From: an uncultured Oscillospiraceae bacterium
Lineage (GTDB): Bacteria > Bacillota > Clostridia > Oscillospirales > Acutalibacteraceae
DNA: 64,000 nucleotides
Assembly: GCA_949289045.1 (NCBI GenBank)
Contig: CASEMN010000006.1
Coordinates: forward strand, 62,001-126,000
Direction: 5' to 3'
In this document: positions 19,412-28,210 of the stretch, in pieces
How positions within the stretch are numbered: the first letter of the stretch is position 1
How the letters are laid out: each line of letters opens with the position of its first letter
The notes under the pieces: model-generated
The model's database searches: none
The model's input: the letters and a program-made list of their open reading frames with translations, nothing else
What the model was told of the DNA's origin: nothing
Program-made: the position numbers and the translations under genes

Positions 19412-19591
19412 TCCTTCGGTTTTAAGACCTTTAATTAAAAAAAACAATCCTACTATCATTGAGGCAACCGGAATATAAAAACCTGTAATTGCCATACCGT
19501 AAGCGCCTTCACCTTTAAAGAGCATGCAACTGAGAAAACCGAGAAAGATTATTCCTATTCCAAAAAGCAGATATTTGATTGATTTAACCAT
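19409..19591 (-). CDS. Small two-helix membrane protein of unknown function
   Basis: A 60-residue protein with two predicted membrane spans (about 7-25 and 32-53) separated by a short Lys/Glu loop; the C-terminus is short and charged. I recognise no family. It is likely real because AAAGGGGAG stands seven bases before the ATG, the hydrophobic pattern is clean, and it follows the next upstream minus-strand gene within 25 bases, suggesting cotranscription with the secreted protein. Confidence 0.6.
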   Translation of the reverse strand: MVKSIKYLLFGIGIIFLGFLSCMLFKGEGAYGMAITGFYIPVASMIVGLFFLIKGLKTEG

Positions 19592-19615
19592 GTTAAACTC
19601 CCCTTTCGCATAATT

Positions 19616-20596
19616 TTAATAATAAAAATCTACTCCCGAATCTGGCGATTTATCATAACAAACTTCAGGATGAATTTGAATACCGTCATCTCCAAACGTA
19701 AATGTAGGATCCCATTTTATTATCTGATGAAAATAACGTGCAGAAATACTAGATATCGAATCATCTTTAATATCTCTTTCTATATCGCCATAAACTACGC
19801 CGCCGTGACCTACTATTCTATCAATATACGCTCCATTTTCATTGAAAAATCCATATAAAATATCAATAGATTGTGCCATTCCCTTATCTTCATGATAAGT
19901 ATCACAACCTGTACCGCTTACTGTTCCGGAATCCTCATATGAAGATATTATATAAGTCCAATGCACAGACTCCATATGTAAAGTAAAGCTATCACTCCAA
20001 GACACAGCTACCTGATCAACTAACTTATAAACAGGATTATGGCTCCAAGCCCACCAATATACAAATCGTTTTGTAACTCTTCCGTCCTCTACTTTTACGT
20101 GATTAACTCCTAACGTCGCCTTCCAATTTGTTCTTAATATTAGTCTTTTTCTTGTTTCTTCCGACAAAACATCCGAGTGAGTTTTTTTTAGTAATTCCTC
20201 TCGCAAAGATAAAACTGGCAGTTCAGCTGCCTTTAAATTATCAGATTCCACTCGTTTTACAGCCGATTCGTCAGATAAAAATTTGTTTAATTCCTCAATA
20301 TTTTCATTATCAATAACAATATTATTATTTTTGTCTAAAGTATATTCGACAGCATATTCATCGGTCAATATTCCATATGTTGTATTGCTGTTTTCATATA
20401 TTTCTTTTCTTTCAAACACTGACTTCTTCAAATCAGCAGGCATCATTTTTATAATATCATCAGGAAAACCCGCTTCTGTAAGATAATTATCTATTACTTT
20501 TTCATCAGTAGAAGCCGCAGCATAAACATTTGAAACCGCAAAGGTAAAAATAAAAATCAAGCAGCAAACAAAAGATAATAATTTTCTTAATTTCAT
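19616..20596 (-). CDS. Secreted protein of unknown function with a regulated-looking leader
   Basis: A 326-residue protein with a classical signal peptide (basic start, hydrophobic core, probable cleavage after NVYAAA, about residue 27). The mature part begins with a short helical segment (YLTEAGFPDDIIKMMP), then a Trp/Tyr/Ser-rich probably beta-structured domain and a His-containing C-terminus (IQIHPEVC). No catalytic signature is recognised. The start is the ATG at 20594-20596, eight bases after AAAGGGG, rather than an ATG eight codons upstream that lacks a ribosome binding site. The gene is AT-richer than its neighbours. A strong promoter about 190 bases upstream and a mini-ORF leader are listed separately. 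Confidence 0.75.
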   Translation of the reverse strand: MKLRKLLSFVCCLIFIFTFAVSNVYAAASTDEKVIDNYLTEAGFPDDIIKMMPADLKKSVFERKEIYENSNTTYGILTDEYAVEYTLDKNNNIVIDNENIEELNKFLSDESAVKRVESDNLKAAELPVLSLREELLKKTHSDVLSEETRKRLILRTNWKATLGVNHVKVEDGRVTKRFVYWWAWSHNPVYKLVDQVAVSWSDSFTLHMESVHWTYIISSYEDSGTVSGTGCDTYHEDKGMAQSIDILYGFFNENGAYIDRIVGHGGVVYGDIERDIKDDSISSISARYFHQIIKWDPTFTFGDDGIQIHPEVCYDKSPDSGVDFYY

Positions 20597-20793
20597 CACA
20601 GTAACCCCTTTCTTATACATACTAAAAAAATAGATTAAACATAGTTAACATCTGATTAGTAATATGCAAAAGAGTTACTGTGCCATGGGAATCACCTTCC
20701 GTTCCGCAACTTTACAGCATTTTATATAGTTTTATAACTATAAATCTTTATATTTTATATAAAGATAATATCATACGCACATATAAATGTCAA
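20597..20793 (-). promoter_or_regulatory. Promoter and leader with a three-codon upstream ORF
   Basis: On the minus strand TTGACA (20788-20793), 17 bases and TATTAT (20765-20770) form a strong promoter. The ~160-base leader contains a mini-ORF, Met-Ala-Gln-stop (20686 to 20675), with its own GGAAGGTGA. The nine bases CACAGTAAC inside this mini-ORF are perfectly complementary to GTTACTGTG (20597-20605), which directly abuts the start codon of the downstream gene. This allows a hairpin over the initiation region. Confidence 0.55.
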
Positions 20794-20828
20794 TTCTAAA
20801 CATTTATTGCAAAGATTATAAGTAAAAT

Positions 20829-20862
20829 AAAAGCTGTCTGAAAAAGGCAGCTTTTATTTTTT
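20829..20862. terminator. Bidirectional-type terminator
   Basis: The AAAAGCTG / CAGCTTTT stem (20829-20855) has T/A runs on both sides. It lies just after the stop of the minus-strand lipoprotein gene. Confidence 0.8.
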
Positions 20863-20881
20863 ACGTATTCAGTTTTTCACT

Positions 20882-21727
20882 TTAACCTACAAATTCATAT
20901 ACACTATTTCCGTCCTTATCCTTTTCGTCATAGGAGGGAATTGAAAATTTCGGTCCGAGATAGACTATAAAAAGTTTATAAGGTTCGCTTTCAATGGTGA
21001 GAGATGTACCGGCAATGGCTTCTTCCGAATAAACGATAATATGAGAAATGCGTTCAAAAGCCATTTCAATTTCGACCCTTTTGCTGCCCTCAAACATCGA
21101 CTTCTCGCCGGTTTCCTTTTCGTATCTTTCAAAATACTCATCGGTAAGAGTAAAATTTATTTTTGTGACGTTGCCTTTCTTTTCGATACCGCATTTATCC
21201 GCTGTCAAATCCATATCAGCTGTTGTAAGACCCGATACCTCCTTGAGCTTTGATTCAAGGGTATATGGTTCAAAGTCCTTATGGTTTAAATACTCCTCTA
21301 CGGTCATGGGAGTTACTTTATTTACAGATTTCTCAGTTTCGGGATTTATGTCCTTTGTAAAAAGCATTTCCTTTGTTTCCCCGCCCTGAGAAGATGCTGA
21401 TTTTCCGCAGTAAAGCTGATATACGCTTTTCTCATTTTCGGTTTTCATTATATTAATTGAAACCTCTGCGTAATCGCCGTTTTCATCAAGTATGGGCTCA
21501 TATTTGTTGTCGAGTGCAGTAAGGACATTGCAAGAGGTATATTTTGAATTATTTCCGTTAACATAGGTTTCCTTCCAGTAAAAGAAAGGAGCGTTAAAAG
21601 AATTTTCAATTGCCGTTTTAAACTGAGTTTCAAATTCCTCCGGAGTAGGCTGGGCACAGCCTGCAAAGCCAAGGATAAATGCACATAAAAGAACAGCGGA
21701 TATACTGCGTAATATATTCTTTTTCAT
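20882..21727 (-). CDS. Lipoprotein of unknown function
   Basis: A 281-residue protein with a lipoprotein signal (basic start, hydrophobic stretch, lipobox FAGC at about 22-25). The mature part is a mixed alpha/beta domain rich in Glu, Lys and Thr, with no Cys or catalytic pattern that I recognise. It resembles the many small Clostridia lipoproteins annotated as hypothetical. Start ATG follows GGAGGTAAC. It lies 13 bases downstream of the large transporter gene, so the two are probably one transcript and may share a function at the membrane. Confidence 0.75.
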   Translation of the reverse strand: MKKNILRSISAVLLCAFILGFAGCAQPTPEEFETQFKTAIENSFNAPFFYWKETYVNGNNSKYTSCNVLTALDNKYEPILDENGDYAEVSINIMKTENEKSVYQLYCGKSASSQGGETKEMLFTKDINPETEKSVNKVTPMTVEEYLNHKDFEPYTLESKLKEVSGLTTADMDLTADKCGIEKKGNVTKINFTLTDEYFERYEKETGEKSMFEGSKRVEIEMAFERISHIIVYSEEAIAGTSLTIESEPYKLFIVYLGPKFSIPSYDEKDKDGNSVYEFVG

Positions 21728-21739
21728 ACTGTTACCTCC

Positions 21740-23884
21740 TTATGCCTGTGCCGGTTCGGCCTTTAAGGACTGAGCCTCGTCGTACATTTTCATAACATCG
21801 TCAAGAATTGTGCGGCTGATACGCTCCTGCTTGAGAAGCTCCTGAGCCTCTACCCACGGTTTCATAACCTTGCCGTAGCGAAGGAGTATTTTTTCAGCTC
21901 TTTCAACTGCACGGGAACGTGCCTTATCCTGCTCGATGGTATCCTTGGGCATATTGAACGCCTTTTCTACCAAATCCTCATCGGGTACTTCTACTCCGTC
22001 AGGATAATACTTCTTAATTCTCTTTGACATCTTTACAAGACTCTTAGCCCTGCGGATATCGTATTTCTTCATTGTCTTTTCTTCTTTTGTAGACGCTTGC
22101 TGAGCTTTTGCTTCTCTTACCATATCCTTAGTAAATCCGGTAAGGTTATCAATTCCGTAATTAAGAAGCTCCTGAGCAAGCTTTACCTGATGAAGCATTT
22201 CCGGATTCTTGAATTTGTTAAGCTCATCAGTGAGAATAGTTGCAGCTTCCTTTTCCACCATAAGCTCTTTGGCATCTTTAAGGGCTTTCGCTGCCTCATT
22301 CTTCGCCTGCTTGCCTTTGGCATTCTTAACGTTTTGACGCAGTGCGGCAAAATCAGGTTCGGGAGCATTTACAAATTCGTAGGTTTCCCTTATACCCTCT
22401 ACGTTGAGAGCTATTCTGTCCTCAGTAAGGCATTTGTTTTCGTAGTCATCAAACATAGCCCTGTACTCTAAAACCTTAATTATATTGCGGTGCTTTTCAC
22501 GTGACATACTGTAAAAAGCAAAGGGAAGGAGATTAAGCACTGCACCTACAATTGAAAGGCAGCAGAGCACTAAAAACAGGGTGTTTCTTACCTGAGGTTC
22601 ATAGAGGATATCGTAGTCAACAGTAAGTCCCATATATTCGTAAACGTAGGGAATTACATATCCGGTGCAAATAGTGATCGGTGTGGTGATAAGTCCCGCC
22701 GCTCCGAACATAAAGTCCATTCTTTTACCGGAAATATACTGCTGATAATCCTTTACCTCAGAGTGCATAACCTGGTTGTATACGTTGGCAAAGGAATTTA
22801 TTACCGCATTTCCGTATATGAACACAAACAGCAGCAGCGGGATTTTAAAGGTAAAAGTCATGGCTGTAAGGAACAGGATATTCATGGAGTTGTGGAAAAT
22901 AAGCAGCTTTTTATTGCCGAGTTTTCCAAGAACCCACGGGGTTATTGCCATTCCTATTCCGGAAGCCGAACCGAGCACAGTGCTGAGCAATCCATACTGT
23001 GTTGTATTCTGTACGCCGTAAATGTAAATCCACATAAAGATTACACCGCTGGCACCCTCAAGGAATCCGATAATACCGGCTATAGTTCTGAGCCACCAGT
23101 GCTTGTTTCTATAAATCTGAAGACATCCTTCAATAACGCCTACACGCTGAACATAGCTTTTTGAAGCGACAACTCTCTCCTTACATCCGAAAGCCGTAAA
23201 GAAGTTAAGTCCCAAACCGAGAAGAGCTGTAGGAACATATATATAACGGTATGTCGCAATATTTGTATATCCGCCGGTGAAATTTACAAGGATGGGAATA
23301 AGCAGACCTGTAATGGTCGGAGCCGCTGAATAAACAAGGGCGTTGATAGTTATGATTTTAGTACGCTCCTTACTGTCAGGGCTGATAACAGTCTGCATTT
23401 CACCGTATGTATCCGTATAGAAAGGCTGTACCATACTTACCGTTATGGCAAAACAAAACGTAACAGCCAAAAGGGAATTATACGACATGGTTTCAAAGGG
23501 CAGGAACATGAATATAGTTGAAAGTATTACAAGAGGGAATCCCATAATTGCAATATACGGACGGAATCTGCCGTATTTTGTTCTGGTATTGTCAACAATT
23601 CTGCCTCTTATAACATAAAAGATAAGATTGAAAACAGTCTGCACAGTCGCCATATACTGAAGATGTAAAGGCTTAATGCCGAGAGTAGCTCCCAAAAGAG
23701 TATTTCCGGCTGAAAGAGCAAGACAGCCTGTAATCAAAGTTATCAGCTGCTGACCCATGCCTCCGATACCCAAATTTACAATTTCCTTATAGGAAACATA
23801 ATTACCCTTTGCGGGCGTGCTCCAATGGCCGGTTACATCTTTTATAACACTTGATGCAACTTCCTTAAATTTCGCCAAATCCAT
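21740..23884 (-). CDS. GPH/MFS-type transporter with a long charged C-terminal tail
   Basis: An integral membrane transporter of the MFS_2 / glycoside-pentoside-hexuronide symporter type. About twelve hydrophobic segments lie between residues 40 and 470; the loop VDNTRTKYGRFRPYIAIMG matches the conserved sequence of this group. Residues ~475-714 are soluble, Lys/Glu-rich and largely helical, an unusual extension of about 240 residues not expected in ordinary GPH symporters (about 450-500 residues). The start is ATG 23884 or the TTG two codons downstream, whose spacing to GGAGG is better. Substrate unknown, though sugars are typical. The lipoprotein gene follows. Confidence 0.85.
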   Translation of the reverse strand: MDLAKFKEVASSVIKDVTGHWSTPAKGNYVSYKEIVNLGIGGMGQQLITLITGCLALSAGNTLLGATLGIKPLHLQYMATVQTVFNLIFYVIRGRIVDNTRTKYGRFRPYIAIMGFPLVILSTIFMFLPFETMSYNSLLAVTFCFAITVSMVQPFYTDTYGEMQTVISPDSKERTKIITINALVYSAAPTITGLLIPILVNFTGGYTNIATYRYIYVPTALLGLGLNFFTAFGCKERVVASKSYVQRVGVIEGCLQIYRNKHWWLRTIAGIIGFLEGASGVIFMWIYIYGVQNTTQYGLLSTVLGSASGIGMAITPWVLGKLGNKKLLIFHNSMNILFLTAMTFTFKIPLLLFVFIYGNAVINSFANVYNQVMHSEVKDYQQYISGKRMDFMFGAAGLITTPITICTGYVIPYVYEYMGLTVDYDILYEPQVRNTLFLVLCCLSIVGAVLNLLPFAFYSMSREKHRNIIKVLEYRAMFDDYENKCLTEDRIALNVEGIRETYEFVNAPEPDFAALRQNVKNAKGKQAKNEAAKALKDAKELMVEKEAATILTDELNKFKNPEMLHQVKLAQELLNYGIDNLTGFTKDMVREAKAQQASTKEEKTMKKYDIRRAKSLVKMSKRIKKYYPDGVEVPDEDLVEKAFNMPKDTIEQDKARSRAVERAEKILLRYGKVMKPWVEAQELLKQERISRTILDDVMKMYDEAQSLKAEPAQA

Positions 23885-23910
23885 CTCCTCCAAAAAAATC
23901 ACTTTGTTTA

Positions 23911-24060
23911 ATTCTATTACAAAATAATTGTTAGGTCAACAACTATACAAATTTTGCTAATTATAAAACAAAATTTGTGCAGTTATCACTAATGCAAGCG
24001 ATAACTTTAATGCAATTTCCCAATTAAAATTTCTCTAATTTATTAATGCATTTTTGTGCA
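23911..24060 (-). promoter_or_regulatory. Promoter of the tailed transporter with upstream repeats
   Basis: TTGACC (23934-23939), 17 bases and TAGAAT (23911-23916) on the minus strand form a promoter. Upstream of it lie three copies of TAATGCA (23990-23996, 24008-24014, 24044-24050) and two of TTTGTGCA (23974-23981, 24053-24060), as well as a GTTATC / GATAAC dyad at about 23982-24005. These could be activator or repressor sites; the protein that binds is unknown. Confidence 0.5.
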
Positions 24061-24103
24061 CACACAATTTTTACATATTTACACAGAAAAACTTATATAA
24101 AAT

Positions 24104-24130
24104 AAAGGCGATGCATTACGCATCGCCTCG
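24104..24130 (-). terminator. Terminator after lysC
   Basis: The AGGCGATGC / GCATCGCCT stem (24106-24128) is followed on the minus strand by TTTATTTTAT. Confidence 0.85.
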
Positions 24131-24148
24131 ATTTATTAAATGAATAAA

Positions 24149-25357
24149 TTATTCTTCGGGGAGGAACTTATTGTGAACAGCTGTAACTGCTCTGTCAGCA
24201 TCCTTCTCGTCGATAAGAACGGAAATCTTGATTTCGCTTGTTGCGATCATCTGGATATTTACGTTAATTTCGTAAAGAGCCTCGAACATCTTGGAAGCAG
24301 TACCGGGATGAGTTTCCATACCTGCACCGACTACGGAAATCTTTGCGACCTGTGTATCGCATACAATCTTCTCGTCGGGAAGATCCACAACCTCTTTTAC
24401 AAGCTCAACTGCAAGAGGTCCGTTGCCCTCGCTTACAGTGAAAGTGATGTCCTTTGTACCGTCACGGCCTACGGACTGAAGAATTATATCAACGTTTACT
24501 CCCTTAGCCGCAAGCTTTGCGAAAAGCTTAAAGGCAATACCGGGAACATCCGGAACTCCTACAACTGAAATACGGGCTACGTCTGTGTCCTTTGTGACAC
24601 CTCTTACAAGCATTTTTTCCACGTTTGCTACCTCCTTAACTATTGTGCCGGGTACTCTTTTAAGGCTTGAAAGTACCTCGATTTCTACATTATATTTCTT
24701 TGCCATCTCTACGGAACGGTTGTTGAGAACCTGTGCGCCAAGCGTTGCAAGCTCGAGCATCTCATCATATGTGATTTCCTTGAGCTTTCTTGCACCGGGA
24801 ACCTTTCTCGGGTCAGCGGTGTAAACGCCTTCAACGTCGGTAAAAATCTGGCAGCGGTCAGCGTGAAGTGCGCTTGCAATTGCAACTGCGCTGGTATCGG
24901 AACCGCCTCTTCCGAGAGTTGTAAGATCATCGTACTTATTAAGTCCCTGGAAGCCTGCTACAACAACTATATTGCGCTTATCAAGCTCTGCACGGAGTCT
25001 GTCTGTTTTAATAGACTTGATTCGTGCCATACCGTAAGCGGAATTTGTGTTGAAGCCTGCCTGCCAGCCGAGAAGAGAAATTACCGGATAGCCCAGCGAC
25101 TCAATAGCCATAGCAAGAAGTGAAATTGACATCTGCTCACCTGCTGTAAGAAGCATATCCATCTCACGCTTTGAAGCTTTCGGATTAATCTCAGCAGCCT
25201 TGGCAATCAAATCATCTGTGGTGTCGCCCTGTGCTGAAACTACTACAACAACATCATTTCCGCTGTGATAGGTTTCTGTTACTATGCGGGCAACATTCAT
25301 AACTCTCTCAGCGTTGGCTACAGAGCTTCCGCCGAATTTCTGTACTATAAGTCCCAT
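24149..25357 (-). CDS. lysC: Aspartate kinase
   Basis: Phosphorylates aspartate, the first step to lysine, threonine, methionine and diaminopimelate. The N-terminal kinase domain starts IVQKFGGSSVAN and contains VVVSAQGDTTDDL, LTAGEQMS, GFQG and LGRGGSDTSAVAIA. Two ACT domains follow from about 265 to 402 (VPGIAFKLFAKLAAKGVNVD, HPGTASKMFEALYEINVNI, the second ending in the ATSEIKISVLI element), which give end-product feedback. The length of 402 is typical of monofunctional Gram-positive enzymes. It lies 52 bases after hom in the same direction. Confidence 0.97.
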   Translation of the reverse strand: MGLIVQKFGGSSVANAERVMNVARIVTETYHSGNDVVVVVSAQGDTTDDLIAKAAEINPKASKREMDMLLTAGEQMSISLLAMAIESLGYPVISLLGWQAGFNTNSAYGMARIKSIKTDRLRAELDKRNIVVVAGFQGLNKYDDLTTLGRGGSDTSAVAIASALHADRCQIFTDVEGVYTADPRKVPGARKLKEITYDEMLELATLGAQVLNNRSVEMAKKYNVEIEVLSSLKRVPGTIVKEVANVEKMLVRGVTKDTDVARISVVGVPDVPGIAFKLFAKLAAKGVNVDIILQSVGRDGTKDITFTVSEGNGPLAVELVKEVVDLPDEKIVCDTQVAKISVVGAGMETHPGTASKMFEALYEINVNIQMIATSEIKISVLIDEKDADRAVTAVHNKFLPEE

Positions 25358-25409
25358 AAGTTTCCTCCTGATTTATTTATAGGTGTTTACTATCATGGTA
25401 TGATTAAAA

Positions 25410-26660
25410 TTAAAAATCCGCTATTTTCATAAGTGAAAGGAGTTTGAAATCGCCTTTATTGCTCAGGCTCTCAAGCTCTTCTCTGAGAGACTTTTCACTG
25501 CCTGCACAAACAACAAATGCTTTTTCGTTCTCCGGCTGATTTTCTCTTTTAAGCTCCTGAACTCCGCCGAACTTTTCAGTAAGAGCATCCTTAGCTCCCT
25601 GTGCATCGGAAGAGGTAAAGCGTATATAAGCTGAAATCGGAAGTTCCATTGTATCTGCAACAAAGTTTTCCTTAGCCGGTCCCCAGCCGAAAAGCTTTCT
25701 CTTTTCAAGATGTCTTGCACAGTCGATTACGTCTGCAACCACTGCACTGGCTGTGGGAAGCTTGCCCGCTCCCTTGCCGTAGAATACCGAATCACCCAGA
25801 GCGTCGCCTCTGACAAGCACAGCATTGAAAACATCGTTTACATTTGCAAGCTGGCTGTGAGAAGAAACAAAGCAAGGTCTTACATAAACGGCTATTTTAT
25901 CGCCGTCTTCAACAGGCTCAGTTGCACCTATAAGCTTTATAACTCCGCCCCAGTTTTCAGCATAAGCTACATCTTCGAGGGTTACATTGGTAATTCCCTC
26001 AGTGTAGATTCCATCGGGATAAACATGGTGCTCATAGGCAAGAGAAGCCAGAATGCAGATCTTTCTGCAGGCATCCATTCCCTCAACATCCGCTGCGGGA
26101 TTTCTCTCGGCATATCCGTTTTCCTGGGCAAGTTTGAGAGCCTCGGCAAAATCCATGTTATCGTCTACCATCTTAGTAAGGATAAAGTTTGTAGTACCGT
26201 TAAGAATACCGGCTACAGCCTCTATTTTATTAGCTGCAAGGCACTGGCTCATGGGTCTGATAACCGGTATACCGCCGCCTACGCTGGCTTCAAACAGGAA
26301 GTTTACGTTATTTTCCTTAGCTGCCTCAAGAAGCTCATATCCCTTTGCAGCCACAAGCTCTTTATTGGAGGTTACAACGCTTTTACCGGATTTAAGGCAG
26401 GCCATAACAAAATCAAAAGCCGGCTTAAGTCCTCCCATTGTTTCAACAACAACGGAAATTTCTTTATCATTTTCTATCAAGGAGAAATCCTTGATAAATT
26501 TATCTTCATTGGGATCGCCGGGAAAATCACGCAGATCAAGAATGTATTTAATATCTACAGATTCCTGTCCGCTTCTTTTTACGATTTCCTTATTGTTGGT
26601 CTGTAAAACCTCAACAACTCCGGAACCGACTACACCGTATCCCATTACTGCAACTTTCAT
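25410..26660 (-). CDS. hom: Homoserine dehydrogenase
   Basis: NAD(P)-dependent reduction of aspartate semialdehyde to homoserine for threonine and methionine. The protein starts with a Rossmann motif (VAVMGYGVVGSGVVEVL) and has the family block VAGILNGTTNFILTKM and NPAADVEGMDACRKICILASLAY, with the catalytic lysine region following. The C-terminal ~80 residues form an ACT-like domain. I choose ATG 26658-26660 (416 residues), because the longer reading adds eight residues before the conserved N-terminus; a weak GGAAG lies upstream. It forms an operon with lysC. No lysine riboswitch or T-box is seen upstream. Confidence 0.95.
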   Translation of the reverse strand: MKVAVMGYGVVGSGVVEVLQTNNKEIVKRSGQESVDIKYILDLRDFPGDPNEDKFIKDFSLIENDKEISVVVETMGGLKPAFDFVMACLKSGKSVVTSNKELVAAKGYELLEAAKENNVNFLFEASVGGGIPVIRPMSQCLAANKIEAVAGILNGTTNFILTKMVDDNMDFAEALKLAQENGYAERNPAADVEGMDACRKICILASLAYEHHVYPDGIYTEGITNVTLEDVAYAENWGGVIKLIGATEPVEDGDKIAVYVRPCFVSSHSQLANVNDVFNAVLVRGDALGDSVFYGKGAGKLPTASAVVADVIDCARHLEKRKLFGWGPAKENFVADTMELPISAYIRFTSSDAQGAKDALTEKFGGVQELKRENQPENEKAFVVCAGSEKSLREELESLSNKGDFKLLSLMKIADF

Positions 26661-26700
26661 CTTATTCATCTTCCAATCTGCCACAGGCGTTTTTCAAGAA

Positions 26701-26709
26701 ATTATAGCA
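26701..26709 (-). promoter_or_regulatory. Probable extended -10 promoter of hom-lysC
   Basis: TGC-TATAAT on the minus strand (TATAAT at 26701-26706), with no clear -35, about 40 bases before the hom start. The short leader leaves no room for a lysine riboswitch. Confidence 0.45.
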
Positions 26710-26882
26710 GTCCTGTAAATCGCTAAAATATATTCAGTTTATTTTACCATAAACCTTTATCAGAATAAACCCCGATTTTCATTTTTGTTAAAATGTTGAT
26801 TTCTCGGTTGTATTATAACAAATTATGGTATAAAATACTTATATCCTCGCTTTGCCAACAACAAAAAGGAGTGTGAAATATT

Positions 26883-28085
26883 TTGTCAAAACCGGCCACC
26901 ATTTTAAAACGGCGTGCGTTTTTGATTAATTTCTTTTACTTCGCCGTAATAATTGTACTTTTTTATCTTTTTATGCACTATGCATTTTGGATTACTTTTC
27001 CGTTTTTGGCCGCTTTTGCTGTTGCAATGCTGCTGCAGCGCCCGGTAAACTTTATTACGAGAAAAACCCCAATTAAAAGAGGTCTTGCCAGTGTAATAAT
27101 GGTTATATTATTACTTCTCGCTTTTCTCGGTCCCATTTCACTGATTATAGCAAAAATCATTTCGGAATTTATGGGATTTTTTGATTATGTGAAAAACATC
27201 CTCGACAATCTTCCTCAATTTCTTGAGCAGTTTGAAATAAGCCTTGCTGATGCAATTGCATTCCTGCCAGACGGAATAGAAAAGAAAATTATGGATACAT
27301 TCGCTTCTATTTCCGCTACTCTTTCCGGTACAGGCGGACAAAACCTTGCATCACCCGACCTTCCTTCAATTGACTTTTCGATGTTAAAGGCACCATTGAT
27401 GGGTGTTTGGAATACAGCAAAGCAGATTCCGTCCGCTTTGGTTTCAATTTTGATTGCAATAATTGCCTGCTGCTTTATGACTGCCGATTTCCCGAGAATT
27501 TCAGGCTTCATTAAGCGTCAGCTTCCTCCTGAGAAGAAGCACGTGATGAGAGACGCCAAAAACACTGTATTTTCTTCCTTAAAGAAAATAGTCAAAGCCT
27601 ATCTTCTCATCATGCTCATAACATTCTCAGAGATGTTTATCGGCCTTAATATACTGAAAATTATAGGCGTTTACGAAAGCTCTTATATTTTCGTTATCTC
27701 CTTCGTTACCTGCGTTGTGGATATTGTACCGGTACTCGGCACAGGTACTGTTGTTCTCCCCTGGGCAGTTTATTCCTTCATTATGGGCGACATAGGAATG
27801 GGAATAGGACTTCTCATTATATATGGAGTTATTACTGTAATAAGGCAGATCATAGAGCCGAAACTCGTTGCAATGCAGCTTGGTCTCCCGCCGTTTATTA
27901 CAATTATAGCTATGTTCTTCGGACTTAAGCTGTTCGGCTTTGTGGGACTGTTCCTGCTGCCCCTTGCAATTACAATGCTCAAAGTTTTGAACGATAAGGG
28001 CACAATTCATCTTTGGAAACGTCCCTGCGATGTGGAAGAAGAGTCTAAACCCGTGACGGAAAGTACGGAAAAAGCCGAAAAGTAA
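26883..28085 (+). CDS. AI-2E/YtvI family transport protein
   Basis: A 400-residue polytopic membrane protein of the AI-2E transporter superfamily (YtvI/PerM-like). It has about eight membrane spans and the typical soluble loop between spans 3 and 4 (about residues 95-190). The family block DIVPVLGTGTVVLPWAVYSFI and GVITVIRQIIEPKLVAMQLGLPP is present near the C-terminus. The start is a TTG preceded by AAGGAG. It is monocistronic and convergent with the GNAT gene. Members export autoinducer-2 or ions, or act in sporulation (YtvI); which applies here cannot be told. Confidence 0.85.
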   Translation: MSKPATILKRRAFLINFFYFAVIIVLFYLFMHYAFWITFPFLAAFAVAMLLQRPVNFITRKTPIKRGLASVIMVILLLLAFLGPISLIIAKIISEFMGFFDYVKNILDNLPQFLEQFEISLADAIAFLPDGIEKKIMDTFASISATLSGTGGQNLASPDLPSIDFSMLKAPLMGVWNTAKQIPSALVSILIAIIACCFMTADFPRISGFIKRQLPPEKKHVMRDAKNTVFSSLKKIVKAYLLIMLITFSEMFIGLNILKIIGVYESSYIFVISFVTCVVDIVPVLGTGTVVLPWAVYSFIMGDIGMGIGLLIIYGVITVIRQIIEPKLVAMQLGLPPFITIIAMFFGLKLFGFVGLFLLPLAITMLKVLNDKGTIHLWKRPCDVEEESKPVTESTEKAEK

Positions 28086-28117
28086 AGTTATTACCAGTAA
28101 AATCTATTAAATTTAAG

Positions 28118-28155
28118 AACCCGTCTTTCGTTATGAAAGACGGGTTCAATATTTT
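28118..28155 (+). terminator. Terminator after the AI-2E family gene
   Basis: AACCCGTCTTTC / GAAAGACGGGTT (28118-28146), a perfect stem with loop GTTAT, followed by CAATATTTT. Confidence 0.8.
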
Positions 28156-28210
28156 AACAGAAAAAGGGAAGTGTACCGCTTCCATTTTTACTATCATTAA
28201 ATACAAGTAT

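Noticed and set aside
25710..26606. A 298-codon plus-strand ORF opposite hom
   Set aside because: It is antisense to homoserine dehydrogenase, with no ribosome binding site and no recognisable motif.
26661..26882. Lysine riboswitch or T-box upstream of hom-lysC
   Set aside because: The probable promoter lies within about 50 bases of hom, leaving no space for either element, and no T-box consensus was seen.
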